A DNA stretch of 64,000 nt from Ruminococcus sp. (GCA_016288815.1 JAEELF010000012.1:1-64000); one strand, 5' to 3'. Positions 34,845-43,622 are shown, counted from the first letter of the stretch. Numbers and translations are program-made. Notes: generated by a model from the letters alone, not told the origin.

Positions 34845-36725
34845 ATGAAAAAAGCTGTGGGCGCGGTGTGTGCAGCGGTCATCGCGGGGGGAGCACTTCT
34901 CCCGATGAGCCCGGCGCTACCGGAGACCTCTGCGGCTGACGACGTTCTCGTCTATGAGTTCGAGGACGGCTCCACGCAGGGCGGCAAGCTCTACAAGAAC
35001 GGCACGGAGGGCGTGAAAATGTCTGATTTCCCGGAGGAGACTGACCTCACAGGCTTCTCGGGGACGGGCTTCGCGTACCTCGATCAGAAGGGCACTACAC
35101 TCAGCGTTGAGGTAGATGTTCCGGCTGCCGGTCTCTATGAGCTCACCTTCTCCTACTGCGAGCCCAGCGACACGAACAAGAAGGTGCAGTACCTCAACGT
35201 AAACGGCGTGAACCAGGGCGAGGTGACCTTCCCGTACAGCCTCGGATTCACCGAGACCTCAGGCGGGCTGGTGAACCTCAAAGAAGGGAAGAACACCATT
35301 GAGCTCAAGGCGTACTGGGGATATACCTTCCTCGACAACCTCACCCTCAAGCCCGCGGACGAGAGCATAACCAGCTTCTCCCCGACACGTCAGCTCTCGA
35401 ACCCGAATGCGTCGGATTCCGCAAAGCGCCTCTACAATTACCTCTGCGACCAGTACGGCGAGCATATCATCGCCGGTCAGCAGGAGTACTGCGGCGACCA
35501 CAACTACAACCAGTGGAACGACCCCGACACTTACATCAAGGACAATGAGGCTGAGTTCGAGTATATCCTCGAAAAGACAGGCAAGCAGCCCGCGATACGC
35601 GGAATTGATATGCTGTCCTACAATACCACCGACACCACTTGGCGCGACAACGCCACCGGACGCATAATCGAGTGGACGAACAAATACCACGGTATCGCTA
35701 CGGTGACGTGGCACTGGAACGTCCCCACTGAGGAGGGCAGCTCCAAGATCGCGTTCTACGTTGAATCCACCGGAAATACGCCCTATACCACATTCAGTGT
35801 CACGAATGCCGTGACCGAGGGAACGTGGGAGCATGAGAAGATCCTCGCCGACATCGAACTGATAGCCGGTGAGCTCAAGAAAGCCAAGGACGCAGATGTC
35901 CCGATACTCTGGAGACCTCTCCATGAGGCGGAGGGCGGCTGGTTCTGGTGGGGCGCGGAGGGCCCCGAGCCATGCAAGGAGCTCTACCGTTTCCTCTACG
36001 ATCAGCTCACGAACGTCTACGGGCTGGATAACCTGATCTGGGTGTGGACGGGCTATACTTCGCCCAATTCCTCAAAGTGGTATCCCGGCGACGACGTTGT
36101 GGATATCGTCGGCTACGACAAGTACAACGCTGCTGACGGCCTTCCGAATCTCAGCTCGATATCCTCCACCTTCTACAGCCTCGTGCAGAGCACGAACGGT
36201 CAGAAGATGGTCGCGATGACCGAGAACGACACTATCCCTTCGCTCGAGAATCTCGTGAACGACAGGGCGGCATGGCTGTACTTCTGCCCGTGGTACATGG
36301 ATTATCTCAAGAGCGCGCAGAACAATCCCGTTGACAACCTCATCGAGATATACAACAGCGATTACTGCATAACCCTCGATGAGCTGCCTGACCTCAAGAC
36401 CTACCCGATAAGCGGGGGAGACGTTCAGACGACGACCTCTGTCACTGTGACGACGACCTCTTCCGCGACTTCTACCACCACCGCGGCTGTGACGTCGTCG
36501 GAGGGAGGGTATCTTGCGGGCGATGCGAACGAGGACGGAGAGGTCAATATGGCTGACGCGATAGCGATAATGCGCTCGCAGGCAGACCCCGATGAATACG
36601 CTCTTTCCGTGCAGGGCAAGGCGAATGCCGACGTCTGGGGCGGCGGAGACGGTATCACGAATAACGACGCTCTTACGATACAGCAGTTCGAGGCCGGTAT
36701 CGTTACGAGCCTTCCCGTTGAATAA
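34845..36725 (+). CDS. CBM35-GH26 endo-mannanase with dockerin
   Basis: After a signal peptide, a CBM35-like beta-sandwich (about residues 25-165; YEFEDG...NTIELKAYWGYTFLDNLTL) precedes a GH26 domain (about 180-520). Glu361 in RPLHEAEGG is the predicted acid/base and Glu460 in MTENDT the nucleophile. A short Thr/Ser linker leads to a dockerin nearly identical to those of both GH9 enzymes. The AAGGAGG site (34816-34822) is 22 nt from this ATG but 7 nt from an in-frame CTG at 34830 (ATT at 34827), so translation may start there, adding 5-6 residues to the signal peptide. Confidence 0.93.
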   Translation: MKKAVGAVCAAVIAGGALLPMSPALPETSAADDVLVYEFEDGSTQGGKLYKNGTEGVKMSDFPEETDLTGFSGTGFAYLDQKGTTLSVEVDVPAAGLYELTFSYCEPSDTNKKVQYLNVNGVNQGEVTFPYSLGFTETSGGLVNLKEGKNTIELKAYWGYTFLDNLTLKPADESITSFSPTRQLSNPNASDSAKRLYNYLCDQYGEHIIAGQQEYCGDHNYNQWNDPDTYIKDNEAEFEYILEKTGKQPAIRGIDMLSYNTTDTTWRDNATGRIIEWTNKYHGIATVTWHWNVPTEEGSSKIAFYVESTGNTPYTTFSVTNAVTEGTWEHEKILADIELIAGELKKAKDADVPILWRPLHEAEGGWFWWGAEGPEPCKELYRFLYDQLTNVYGLDNLIWVWTGYTSPNSSKWYPGDDVVDIVGYDKYNAADGLPNLSSISSTFYSLVQSTNGQKMVAMTENDTIPSLENLVNDRAAWLYFCPWYMDYLKSAQNNPVDNLIEIYNSDYCITLDELPDLKTYPISGGDVQTTTSVTVTTTSSATSTTTAAVTSSEGGYLAGDANEDGEVNMADAIAIMRSQADPDEYALSVQGKANADVWGGGDGITNNDALTIQQFEAGIVTSLPVE

Positions 36726-36745
36726 TTTTTTTGGAGGTATCCTTA

Positions 36746-39382
36746 ATGAAGATAAAACAGATCATCTCGGCTGCTCTGTGCGCTTCCATGGCGTTCACGG
36801 CAGCTCCCGCAGTACCGGCTGTGCAGACCGTTGTTGCGGCAGACGCTACGATAGAAGACTCCGGTCTTGATATCGACTACGCACGCGCATTGCAGTACTC
36901 TATCTACTTCTACGACGCCAATATGTGCGGTACTGAGGTAGGCGAGAACACACGTCTTTCATGGCGCGATGACTGCCATACCTACGATGCGCACGTTCCC
37001 ATGCACCCGATGTACGAGGTAACAGGCACGAATGAGGACGGCTCTGAGTCAAAGACTATGCGTGAGGACGGCGGCACCAACCTCACACAGGAGTTCATGG
37101 ACAAGTACAAGGACGTCCTTGACCCTGACGGCGACGGCACTATCGACGTTGCCGGAGGTATGCACGACGCGGGCGACCACGTTGAGTTCGGTATGCCCGA
37201 GAACTACGCTGCGGCTACTCTCGGCTGGGGCTATTACGAGTTTAAGGATTCGTATGTGAAGCTCGGTCAGGACGACCACATCGAGACAGTTCTCCGCTAC
37301 TTCAACGACTATCTCATGAAATGTACCTTCCGCGACGATGACGGTACGGTCATCGCGCACTGCTATCAGGTCGGCGAGGGTCATATCGACCACGCTGTCT
37401 GGGAGGCTCCCGAGGTGGACACTATGGTGCGTCCGGCTTACTTCCTGACCGCTGATAAGCCGCAGATCGACTATGTTGTATCTGCGTGCGCTTCGCTCGC
37501 TATCAACTACCTCAACTTCAAGGACACAGACCCTGAGTACGCTGAGAAGTCGCTCGACTACGCTCAGGCGCTCTGGGATTTTGCTCAGACCGCTATCGAG
37601 AAAAACTCCGGCGGGAGCAGTGACCCGGCTGCCGGCGATCCGCTCCTTTCCGACAATGGCGACGGTCCGTCAGAGTTCTACGCTTCGAGCAAGTGGCAGG
37701 ACGATTACTGCTGGGCTGCTGCATGGCTGTACCGTGCTACCGGCGACGCCTCCGTATTCGATTACGCTTATAAGATCTTTGACTACTATGCTGCTTCCGG
37801 CTGGGTATACTGCTGGAACGACGTATGGAGCGGTGCTTCCATACTCTGGGCTGTCATCAATCAGGAGCACCCCGAGCTCGATATGGTCAACAACATCAGA
37901 AAGGCTCAGGGCAAGAACGAGTATGTCTTCGACAACTTCTGGGACGATGACTGCGTAGGCAAGATACTCAAGACATTCCAGCAGAAGGTCACACCGCAGG
38001 GAATGGTATTCATCGACGTATGGGGCAGCTGCCGTTATGCGTCCGCATTCGCGCTCATCTGTGCCGTTTACGACAAGTACCACAACAACGGCGTTCCGAG
38101 CGAGTGGAGCGAAATGGGCAAGCGCCAGATAGATTATATCCTCGGTGACAACGACATCACCTACAAGGAGACTGAGAAGCAGACCGTCCTCGCAGGAAGA
38201 AACGGCGAACACGGCAAGAGAGTCTTCCTCTGCGGCTATGATCCGACCTACTCCGTAATGAACCCGCACCACCGTGCAGCCTCCGGTCTTACTATGGCTG
38301 AGGATCCGCGTGAGCAGAAGCACGTTCTCTGGGGCGCTCTCGCAGGAGGTCCTGACAACAAGGACGCTCACAGCGACAGCACCAACGACTGGCGCGAGAA
38401 CGAGGTAACTATCGACTACAACGCTGCCTTCGTGGGAGCTTGTGCTGCTATGTATCAGTACTACGGCACTGACGATATGGCGATAACTGAGAATTTCCCG
38501 CCCGAGGAAACGATAAGTGAGGAAGATCAGGGCGGCTCCGGATACTGGGTAGAGGCGCTCGGTCTCGATAAGCGCAACGACGACGGAACAGGCGCTATGG
38601 AGATCTCTCTCAAGGTGTATTCCGGTCTTCCCAAGCCCTCCAAGGACATTACTGTAAGATACTACATCGACGCTTCTGAGGTTAAAGACCCGAGCATAAT
38701 CCAGGCACTGATGCTCTACGATCAGGCTTCCGTCGAGATCAAGGGTGCGTCATCCGAGATCAGTCAGCCCCAGAAGTGGGACAGAATGGACAATATTTAT
38801 TACGTCGAGATGACGTGGCACGACTGCACCTTCGCAAACTCCGGCAAGAAGTATCAGTTCTCGGTCGGCTTCTACGGTAAGGGCTATACGGAGAATAACG
38901 TTTATTACGTTTATGACTGGGATCCCACCAATGACTGGAGCTACCAGACACTCAAGCTCGGCGAGAAGAGCGATTTCTTCGCTGTAGAGGATCCGCCGGA
39001 GGTGCTCTGCGAGAATATCTGCGTGTACGACAACGGCGTGCTGGTCGGCGGTATCGAGCCCGACGGCACTGTTCCGGTCGTTCCTGATAAGACCGAGACT
39101 TCTACAACTACGACTACGACTACGGCTCCCAAGACGACCACCACGACTGCTTCCGGTTCGGGCAAGTACCTCGCCGGCGACGCGAATGAGGACGGCGACG
39201 TCAACATGGCTGACTCCGTTGCGATCATGCGCTCTCAGGCTGACCCCGATGAGTTCGCTCTCACTGCGCAGGGTAAGAAGAACGGCGATGTTACCGGCGG
39301 CGGGGACGGTATTTCCAACAACGATGCCCTAGCGATACAGAAGTTCGAGGCGGGTATCTATACGGAACTGCCCGTTGATTGA
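36746..39382 (+). CDS. GH9 cellulase with internal EF-hand-like loop, CBM3-like module and dockerin
   Basis: A secreted 878-aa enzyme. After the signal peptide (1-32) comes a GH9 domain with D141-A-G-D144, NPHHRAAS and general-acid Glu553 in ENEVTIDYN. An insertion before the DAGD motif carries DPDGDGTIDV (126-135), an EF-hand-type calcium loop pattern. A CBM3c-like domain (about 595-770), a Thr linker and a dockerin (AGDANEDGDVNMADSVAIM) follow. GGAGGT lies 8 nt before the chosen ATG. It follows the mannanase by 20 nt in one operon. Confidence 0.94.
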   Translation: MKIKQIISAALCASMAFTAAPAVPAVQTVVAADATIEDSGLDIDYARALQYSIYFYDANMCGTEVGENTRLSWRDDCHTYDAHVPMHPMYEVTGTNEDGSESKTMREDGGTNLTQEFMDKYKDVLDPDGDGTIDVAGGMHDAGDHVEFGMPENYAAATLGWGYYEFKDSYVKLGQDDHIETVLRYFNDYLMKCTFRDDDGTVIAHCYQVGEGHIDHAVWEAPEVDTMVRPAYFLTADKPQIDYVVSACASLAINYLNFKDTDPEYAEKSLDYAQALWDFAQTAIEKNSGGSSDPAAGDPLLSDNGDGPSEFYASSKWQDDYCWAAAWLYRATGDASVFDYAYKIFDYYAASGWVYCWNDVWSGASILWAVINQEHPELDMVNNIRKAQGKNEYVFDNFWDDDCVGKILKTFQQKVTPQGMVFIDVWGSCRYASAFALICAVYDKYHNNGVPSEWSEMGKRQIDYILGDNDITYKETEKQTVLAGRNGEHGKRVFLCGYDPTYSVMNPHHRAASGLTMAEDPREQKHVLWGALAGGPDNKDAHSDSTNDWRENEVTIDYNAAFVGACAAMYQYYGTDDMAITENFPPEETISEEDQGGSGYWVEALGLDKRNDDGTGAMEISLKVYSGLPKPSKDITVRYYIDASEVKDPSIIQALMLYDQASVEIKGASSEISQPQKWDRMDNIYYVEMTWHDCTFANSGKKYQFSVGFYGKGYTENNVYYVYDWDPTNDWSYQTLKLGEKSDFFAVEDPPEVLCENICVYDNGVLVGGIEPDGTVPVVPDKTETSTTTTTTTAPKTTTTTASGSGKYLAGDANEDGDVNMADSVAIMRSQADPDEFALTAQGKKNGDVTGGGDGISNNDALAIQKFEAGIYTELPVD

Positions 39383-39428
39383 GTTAAAGCGCTGTTTAGT
39401 CAGTCTTTCTTAACTGAAAAAGTGAATT

Positions 39429-39460
39429 ACCGAGCCTGATAATACGGGCTCGGTATTTTT
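39429..39460 (+). terminator. Terminator of the mannanase/GH9 operon
   Basis: TACCGAGCC and GGGCTCGGTA arms with a 9-nt loop, followed by TTTTT. Confidence 0.9.
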
Positions 39461-39526
39461 ATGCCGCGTTCCGGCAGAGTGGATTCCGCTTGAACTGCTT
39501 TTTGATCTCCCGCAACAGCCGGTTGC

Positions 39527-39555
39527 TTGACCGCTGCGGGCAGCTGTGCTATAAT
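39527..39555 (+). promoter_or_regulatory. Promoter for the XRE-zinc-ribbon gene
   Basis: TTGACC (39527-39532), a 17-nt GC-rich spacer and TATAAT (39550-39555), 22 nt before the start codon. Confidence 0.75.
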
Positions 39556-39577
39556 CATGACAAGGGAGGGATCAGTT

Positions 39578-40339
39578 ATGGAAACAAAAGATATGATACG
39601 CCAGCTCCGCACGGGTGCAGGACTTTCGCAGGACGCGCTCGCAGAGAAGGTATTCGTTACACGTCAGGCGGTCTCACGCTGGGAAAACGGCGAGACTGTC
39701 CCCGGCACCGATACGCTGAAGCTGCTGTCGGGACTGTTCGGAGTGTCGATAAACACGCTTCTCGGCTCGCCGCGTCAGCTCATCTGTCAGTGCTGCGGAA
39801 TGCCTCTCGAGGACGCTATGATAAGCCGAGAGAAGGACGGCTCGCTCAACGAGGAGTACTGCAAGTGGTGCTACGCCGACGGCAGCTATACTTATCACGA
39901 TATGGACGAGCTCATCGACGTCTGCGTCGGTCATATGGCGGGAGAGGGCTTCACGGAGGAGCAGGCACGCGTCTACATGAAGGATATGCTGCCTAAGCTC
40001 GGCTACTGGAAAAACCACAAGGAGCTTGAGGACGGCGGTAAGTTCGAGGAGTTCAAGAAGCAGCTCATCGGTGAGATAAACTCGCTCTGTATCCCGGGAA
40101 TGCCTGTGGTGGAGCGCCTTAACGCACTGGTCGGGAGCTACGTTGACCTTGAATACCCGCTGCCGAACGGCAGCACAGCGAGGTTCCTTGACAGGGACGC
40201 TACCTACCTTGGTACCCAGCTCGAGGCTGAGGACGGGAGGTGCTTCGGCGTGCTTGCGAATGCGGACTTCATACTGGTCTGCACCTACGGCGAGAACGGC
40301 GCTGACCCCGAGCTGCTGCTCTACAAAAAACGCTTATAA
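39578..40339 (+). CDS. XRE regulator with zinc-ribbon domain
   Basis: An N-terminal Cro/C1 helix-turn-helix (LRTGAGLSQDALAEKVFVTR) is followed by a putative zinc-ribbon module of the PF12674 type (CQCCGMPLED... then CKWCYADGSYTY). The C-terminal 80 residues form a beta-rich domain of unknown role. The ATG at 39578 has GGGAGGG 8 nt upstream. It probably acts as a local transcription factor; the target is unknown. Confidence 0.87.
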   Translation: METKDMIRQLRTGAGLSQDALAEKVFVTRQAVSRWENGETVPGTDTLKLLSGLFGVSINTLLGSPRQLICQCCGMPLEDAMISREKDGSLNEEYCKWCYADGSYTYHDMDELIDVCVGHMAGEGFTEEQARVYMKDMLPKLGYWKNHKELEDGGKFEEFKKQLIGEINSLCIPGMPVVERLNALVGSYVDLEYPLPNGSTARFLDRDATYLGTQLEAEDGRCFGVLANADFILVCTYGENGADPELLLYKKRL

Positions 40340-40342
40340 ATT

Positions 40343-40375
40343 GAAATGCCCCGGAGCAAGTGCTTCGGGGCATTT
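40343..40375 (+). terminator. Long hairpin after the XRE-zinc-ribbon gene
   Basis: GAAATGCCCCGGAGC pairs with GCTTCGGGGCATTTC with one G-U pair and a 3-4-nt loop. The 3' arm ends in ATTTC and no long U-tract follows. It may serve both strands. Confidence 0.7.
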
Positions 40376-40386
40376 CGTGCATGGGG

Positions 40387-40562
40387 TCATTTTCTCCTGC
40401 CGCAGTTCTTGTCGAACGACGGGTTGCAGGCGTAGAAATTCTTGGCGTCGAGGTTATCCTGTGCGATGCGGAGGGCATGGCGTAGCGCTGGTTGAGGTAT
40501 CTCAGCGACGCGGCCAGCTCGCCGTCCGGACCGCCAAGCTGTGAAATAATGACCTTTGCCAT
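40387..40562 (-). pseudogene. Internally deleted cotJC (manganese-catalase-like spore coat) remnant
   Basis: The minus strand starts with MAKVIISQLGGPDGELAASL...NQRYAMP, the conserved opening region of CotJC-type manganese catalases. Immediately afterwards, in another frame, it encodes ALRIAQDNLDAKNFYACNPS...DKNCGRRK and a stop, which resembles the C-terminal end of the same family. About 130-150 middle residues are missing and the two ends are out of frame (176 bp in total). This is a decayed gene, not a short protein. Confidence 0.75.
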
Positions 40563-40859
40563 TTTTGCATTGGTGGTCTTGATGTTTACGGGGTATTGAA
40601 GTTTATTGCGGTATCTATGTTGTACATAATGGGGGAGGGCGATATACTGGTGATTTTAAATGCTGATTAGTTGTGTTTGGCTGATATGCTGATTTATCCC
40701 GATAAATATATTAAGTGATTATTGCATGAACGTCGGTGATAATATGGAGAATAGTTAATACAACAACAGGTACTTGTTTCCCGAAACTGCATTACATGGT
40801 CGATATATCTGAACGAATTGCGGCTATTATCATCAGAACGCTTCCAATCAGTTTTTTTT

Positions 40860-41318
40860 TCAATCAACGACCTCACTAAGCAATTTAGAAATTATATCGT
40901 CTTTCTTGTCTATCTGTTTCTCTCTGAATAATAAATGTCCTTCCAGCATCGCTATTTGTTTATGCAAATGGTTAATTCGCTTTTCATAGTCGGCACGTAT
41001 TTCTTCATTTTTAACTACGAGAATACTTATCATTTCATTTTTGTCGTGTATCATCGCTTTTAAAGCTGAAACGTCTTCAGAACCGCTTTCATCGTTATAT
41101 ATGTCAAGAAGCACATCTGCCAGAGGAGCGATAGTACTTTGATACTTAAAAGTTGCAGGGTCGTTGTTTTCAGAAAAAAGTCGTTTGATAGTAGTCTCTG
41201 AAATATAACAGTTCCTTTTTTCAAGCATATCCATGATTTGTGAAATTGTCAGACCATTATCTCGTTTAACTTTGCGAAGTCTTCCTACTGTATCACATTT
41301 AAGTTTATTGATTTCCAT
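40860..41318 (-). CDS. Putative helix-turn-helix protein with coiled-coil tail
   Basis: A 152-residue protein of unknown function. Residues 10-50 (RLRKVKRDNGLTISQIMDML...ISETTIKRLF) fit an XRE-like DNA-binding domain. Residues 75-150 are highly charged, with heptad-like spacing (EEIRADYEKRINHLHKQIAM), predicting a dimerising coiled coil. Such proteins occur on mobile elements of gut Firmicutes. It is AT-rich and marks the left edge of the accessory region. About 300 bp between it and the cotJC remnant hold nothing I can identify. Confidence 0.65.
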   Translation of the reverse strand: MEINKLKCDTVGRLRKVKRDNGLTISQIMDMLEKRNCYISETTIKRLFSENNDPATFKYQSTIAPLADVLLDIYNDESGSEDVSALKAMIHDKNEMISILVVKNEEIRADYEKRINHLHKQIAMLEGHLLFREKQIDKKDDIISKLLSEVVD

Positions 41319-41493
41319 TGTACAGCTCCTTGATTATTTATTTGGTAATACTATTGTTAATTCAAATCTTATTACATTAGTATATATGATAACAATTGAC
41401 ATTATATCATAAAATGTTAATCCGTCAACATTTTTATTGTAATTAGCTGAGCAGGTCACTAATCATTCTCTTATCAAAGAATGCACTCACAAG

Positions 41494-41523
41494 AGCAGCC
41501 CCGTGGATTGCCCCGGGGCTGCT
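41494..41523. terminator. GC-rich hairpin between accessory genes
   Basis: AGCAGCCCCG (41494-41503) and CGGGGCTGCT (41514-41523) form a perfect 10-bp stem in an AT-rich gap of about 290 bp. No clear U-tract follows on either strand, so the terminator role is tentative. Confidence 0.5.
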
Positions 41524-41607
41524 AATACATTTATACATATAACTCTGTCATCAATTTGTCTTTGAACTGAAAAGTCTTAATTAGTGTTAAACATAAATAA
41601 CATCGTT

Positions 41608-42042
41608 TCAGATCAACCAATCGACTTTTCCGCTACTGAAACGTATTTCCTCAACTCCCAGCGAGATAACTTCGGATATATACGGCTTGTCAACAGCGTA
41701 ATAGAAAATAGACTCTATCCTCTCTGGATTGTATTCATATGCAGAGTTAATAGCTCTTCTTATGTTTCTCTCGACAAATCTAACATCCTTACCGTATTTC
41801 TTCGCAACGCCCGGATAGATTTCTTTTGTCAGCGAAGAAAACAGCTTAGGCTCTTTAACTGTAAGGATCATTGCATCTATAAGAAGCCGGTACCCTATAA
41901 GATTGGGGCGTATCCCAAGTTTACGAACAAATCTTGTGACATATGTTTCAATATCGTTCGCATATTTCTCATTTTCAGACGTACTTTCCTTGGCTGGAAA
42001 AAAATCTCTTTCTGTGTTGCAAGTGATTGGATTAGTTTGCAT
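41608..42042 (-). CDS. Stand-alone Spo0A C-terminal DNA-binding domain protein
   Basis: A 144-residue protein. From about residue 40 it matches the Spo0A effector domain: LGIRPNLIGYRLLIDAMIL, then KEIYPGVAKKYGKDVRFVERNIRRAINSAYE, then a third helix region ending GVEEIRF. No receiver domain precedes it; the first 35 residues are polar and unstructured. It might bind 0A-box-like sites constitutively, or interfere with Spo0A. Locally it lies between an IS remnant and another HTH gene. The approximately 310 bp upstream (42043-42352) are AT-rich with no other recognisable feature. Confidence 0.82.
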   Translation of the reverse strand: MQTNPITCNTERDFFPAKESTSENEKYANDIETYVTRFVRKLGIRPNLIGYRLLIDAMILTVKEPKLFSSLTKEIYPGVAKKYGKDVRFVERNIRRAINSAYEYNPERIESIFYYAVDKPYISEVISLGVEEIRFSSGKVDWLI

Positions 42043-42352
42043 TTTGTTTCTCCTTTTGTTGTTCTATTTTTTTCTGTTTCGTTGCTATGGCAAAAGCTTC
42101 TTTAATCGGTTATAGTCTCTCGTAAAATGATATAATCAATATATTATTTCGTATTACATTTGCCTACCAACAACGTATGCATTATAACATATCGCTAAAT
42201 GTATTTTCAAGTTTTTTTCTGGATAATTTTAGTGTTTTTTGAGATATCTTATTATACCGGAATTATACCAAAAAGAGCTTTTTTCGACACAGAGATGTCA
42301 ATAGAAACAAACGAAGAGGCTCTATGCTGATAGATATAAATATATAAACAGC

Positions 42353-42565
42353 ATGTTTCGTGTCGGAAGATGCATTGACAACGATCCGATGGAGGGCTGG
42401 TGGGGCATCCTGTAATCTGAGATGTATTATCTCCGCAAGTTTACAGATAAAGCCAATCTGGTCGCATCGAGTGAAGAATACATCAGATACTACAATACTG
42501 GTCGATACCTAATCAAACTAAGCTGCATGACGCCCATGGAATACCATGATGCATATGCTGCGTGA
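42353..42565 (+). mobile_element. IS3-family transposase remnant (C-terminal end)
   Basis: Translation gives the rve-domain end of an IS3/IS150-type transposase: CIDNDPMEGWWGIL, an in-frame TAA (42413-42415), then SEMYYLRKFTDK, YIRYYNTGRY and the characteristic MTPMEYHDAYAA before the final stop. The N-terminal three quarters are gone. It is not functional but records past insertion here. Confidence 0.85.
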
Positions 42566-42599
42566 TCATTCGGCGGGCGCCGCAGCAAGCACCGACAAC

Positions 42600-42632
42600 A
42601 AAGCAGCCTGCACTAATTGCACAGACTGCTTT
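42600..42632 (+). terminator. Imperfect hairpin after the IS remnant
   Basis: AAAGCAG (42600-42606) pairs with CTGCTTT (42626-42632), with inner CTG/CAG pairs. It probably belongs to the original insertion sequence end. Confidence 0.45.
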
Positions 42633-42711
42633 GGGTTACTGCGTAGATTATTTTTGTTTTTTGCGTTGTCTACTTGACAGAGGGCGGGTCAATTCGCGGC
42701 GCTGTTCAGAG

Positions 42712-43137
42712 TTATTGATATGAATCGTATTCTTTGGTCAGCAATCGACTGTTAATAATGGCGAATGCGACACAGCCGGCAAACGCTCCGATAGTATTAT
42801 GGATAATGTCGTCTGATTCAAAAAGCCCTCTGCCGGTGTAGTACTGTGTGAGCTCAATACAGACGGAGAATGCGAAGCCTGTTATAGTGGTGAGCGGTAT
42901 GCTTTTGAATTTGTTGGACAGTATCGGCAGAAGAAATCCAAGCGGGAAGAGCATGATGAGATTTCCGCCTATCTGCCCCGACCAGTAGGTGTATCTGCCG
43001 CTTTGGAACATCGAGCGTATCTCCCATAGAGGCTTTAATACATGGCGTTGTGTTCCTACCGTTCTGTCAATGAGGGTTATATTCAGTATGAAGTACAGAT
43101 ATATGAGCAGCGTTAAGGCGCAGACTGCTTTTATCAA
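42712..43137 (-). CDS. VanZ-like membrane protein
   Basis: A 141-residue protein with four hydrophobic segments and the VanZ family pattern (NLIMLFPLGFLLPIL, then FSVCIELTQYYTGRGLFESDDIIHNTIGA). VanZ relatives confer low-level teicoplanin resistance in some hosts; most are uncharacterised. The only usable start is a TTG at 43137, overlapping by 4 nt the stop of a 16-codon leader frame that has its own ribosome site, so expression is probably coupled. Confidence 0.8.
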   Translation of the reverse strand: MIKAVCALTLLIYLYFILNITLIDRTVGTQRHVLKPLWEIRSMFQSGRYTYWSGQIGGNLIMLFPLGFLLPILSNKFKSIPLTTITGFAFSVCIELTQYYTGRGLFESDDIIHNTIGAFAGCVAFAIINSRLLTKEYDSYQ

Positions 43138-43184
43138 AAGCTCAGAATAGCTGAGCTTTTTGGTTTGTGTATGATCTTGGACAT
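43134..43184 (-). CDS. 16-residue leader peptide overlapping a hairpin upstream of vanZ
   Basis: ATG at 43184 with AAAGGAAG upstream opens a frame encoding MSKIIHKPKSSAILSF. Its TGA overlaps the vanZ TTG (TTGA). The last codons lie in a perfect hairpin (arms 43136-43145 and 43151-43160, 10 bp). A translational coupling or attenuation role is inferred. Confidence 0.45.
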   Translation of the reverse strand: MSKIIHKPKSSAILSF

Positions 43185-43219
43185 TTTCTCGGCTTCCTTT
43201 TAAGTGTTTGTTTTACAGC

Positions 43220-43248
43220 ATTATACCATAGAATGGCAGAAATAGCAA
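43220..43248 (-). promoter_or_regulatory. Promoter for the vanZ-like gene
   Basis: On the minus strand TTGCTA (plus 43243-43248), a 17-nt spacer and TATAAT (plus 43220-43225). Confidence 0.7.
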
Positions 43249-43442
43249 TATCGTGAGAAGAGTTTACTATTTATTCATCTTTGCTATTACCAATATTATT
43301 CAGCGAAAAACAGAGCTTTATCTGTTGACAACCGTCTTTTTTGCATATATAATTGGGATAGCGTCTGAGCTGCTGCGAATTAGAATTATATTGCTTGTTT
43401 CTGTACGATTATACAAAAATAAACACTGATAATCGTTTATCC

Positions 43443-43471
43443 TTGACAAACAGAGAAATATGTATTATAAT
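43443..43471 (+). promoter_or_regulatory. Consensus promoter for the dehydratase-glmS transcript
   Basis: TTGACA (43443-43448), a 17-nt spacer and TATAAT (43466-43471). The leader to the start codon is about 145 nt and includes an AGCAGCTGCT palindrome. I recognise no riboswitch in it. Confidence 0.85.
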
Positions 43472-43622
43472 ATAGAATGGTGTTGTATAGTTCAGATTAT
43501 CTGAGCAGCCTTAATATGTTTTGGCTTTTACTGCTGTTTGAGATGCAGTCAGGCCTGATATTGCGACAGTCTGATGATTAGCAGCTGCTCTGGATCATAT
43601 GTTTCAAATTGAGGTGGAGTGT

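Noticed and set aside
42353..42565. Intact insertion sequence
   Set aside because: Only the C-terminal end of the transposase is present, with an internal stop. No paired terminal inverted repeats could be found around it.
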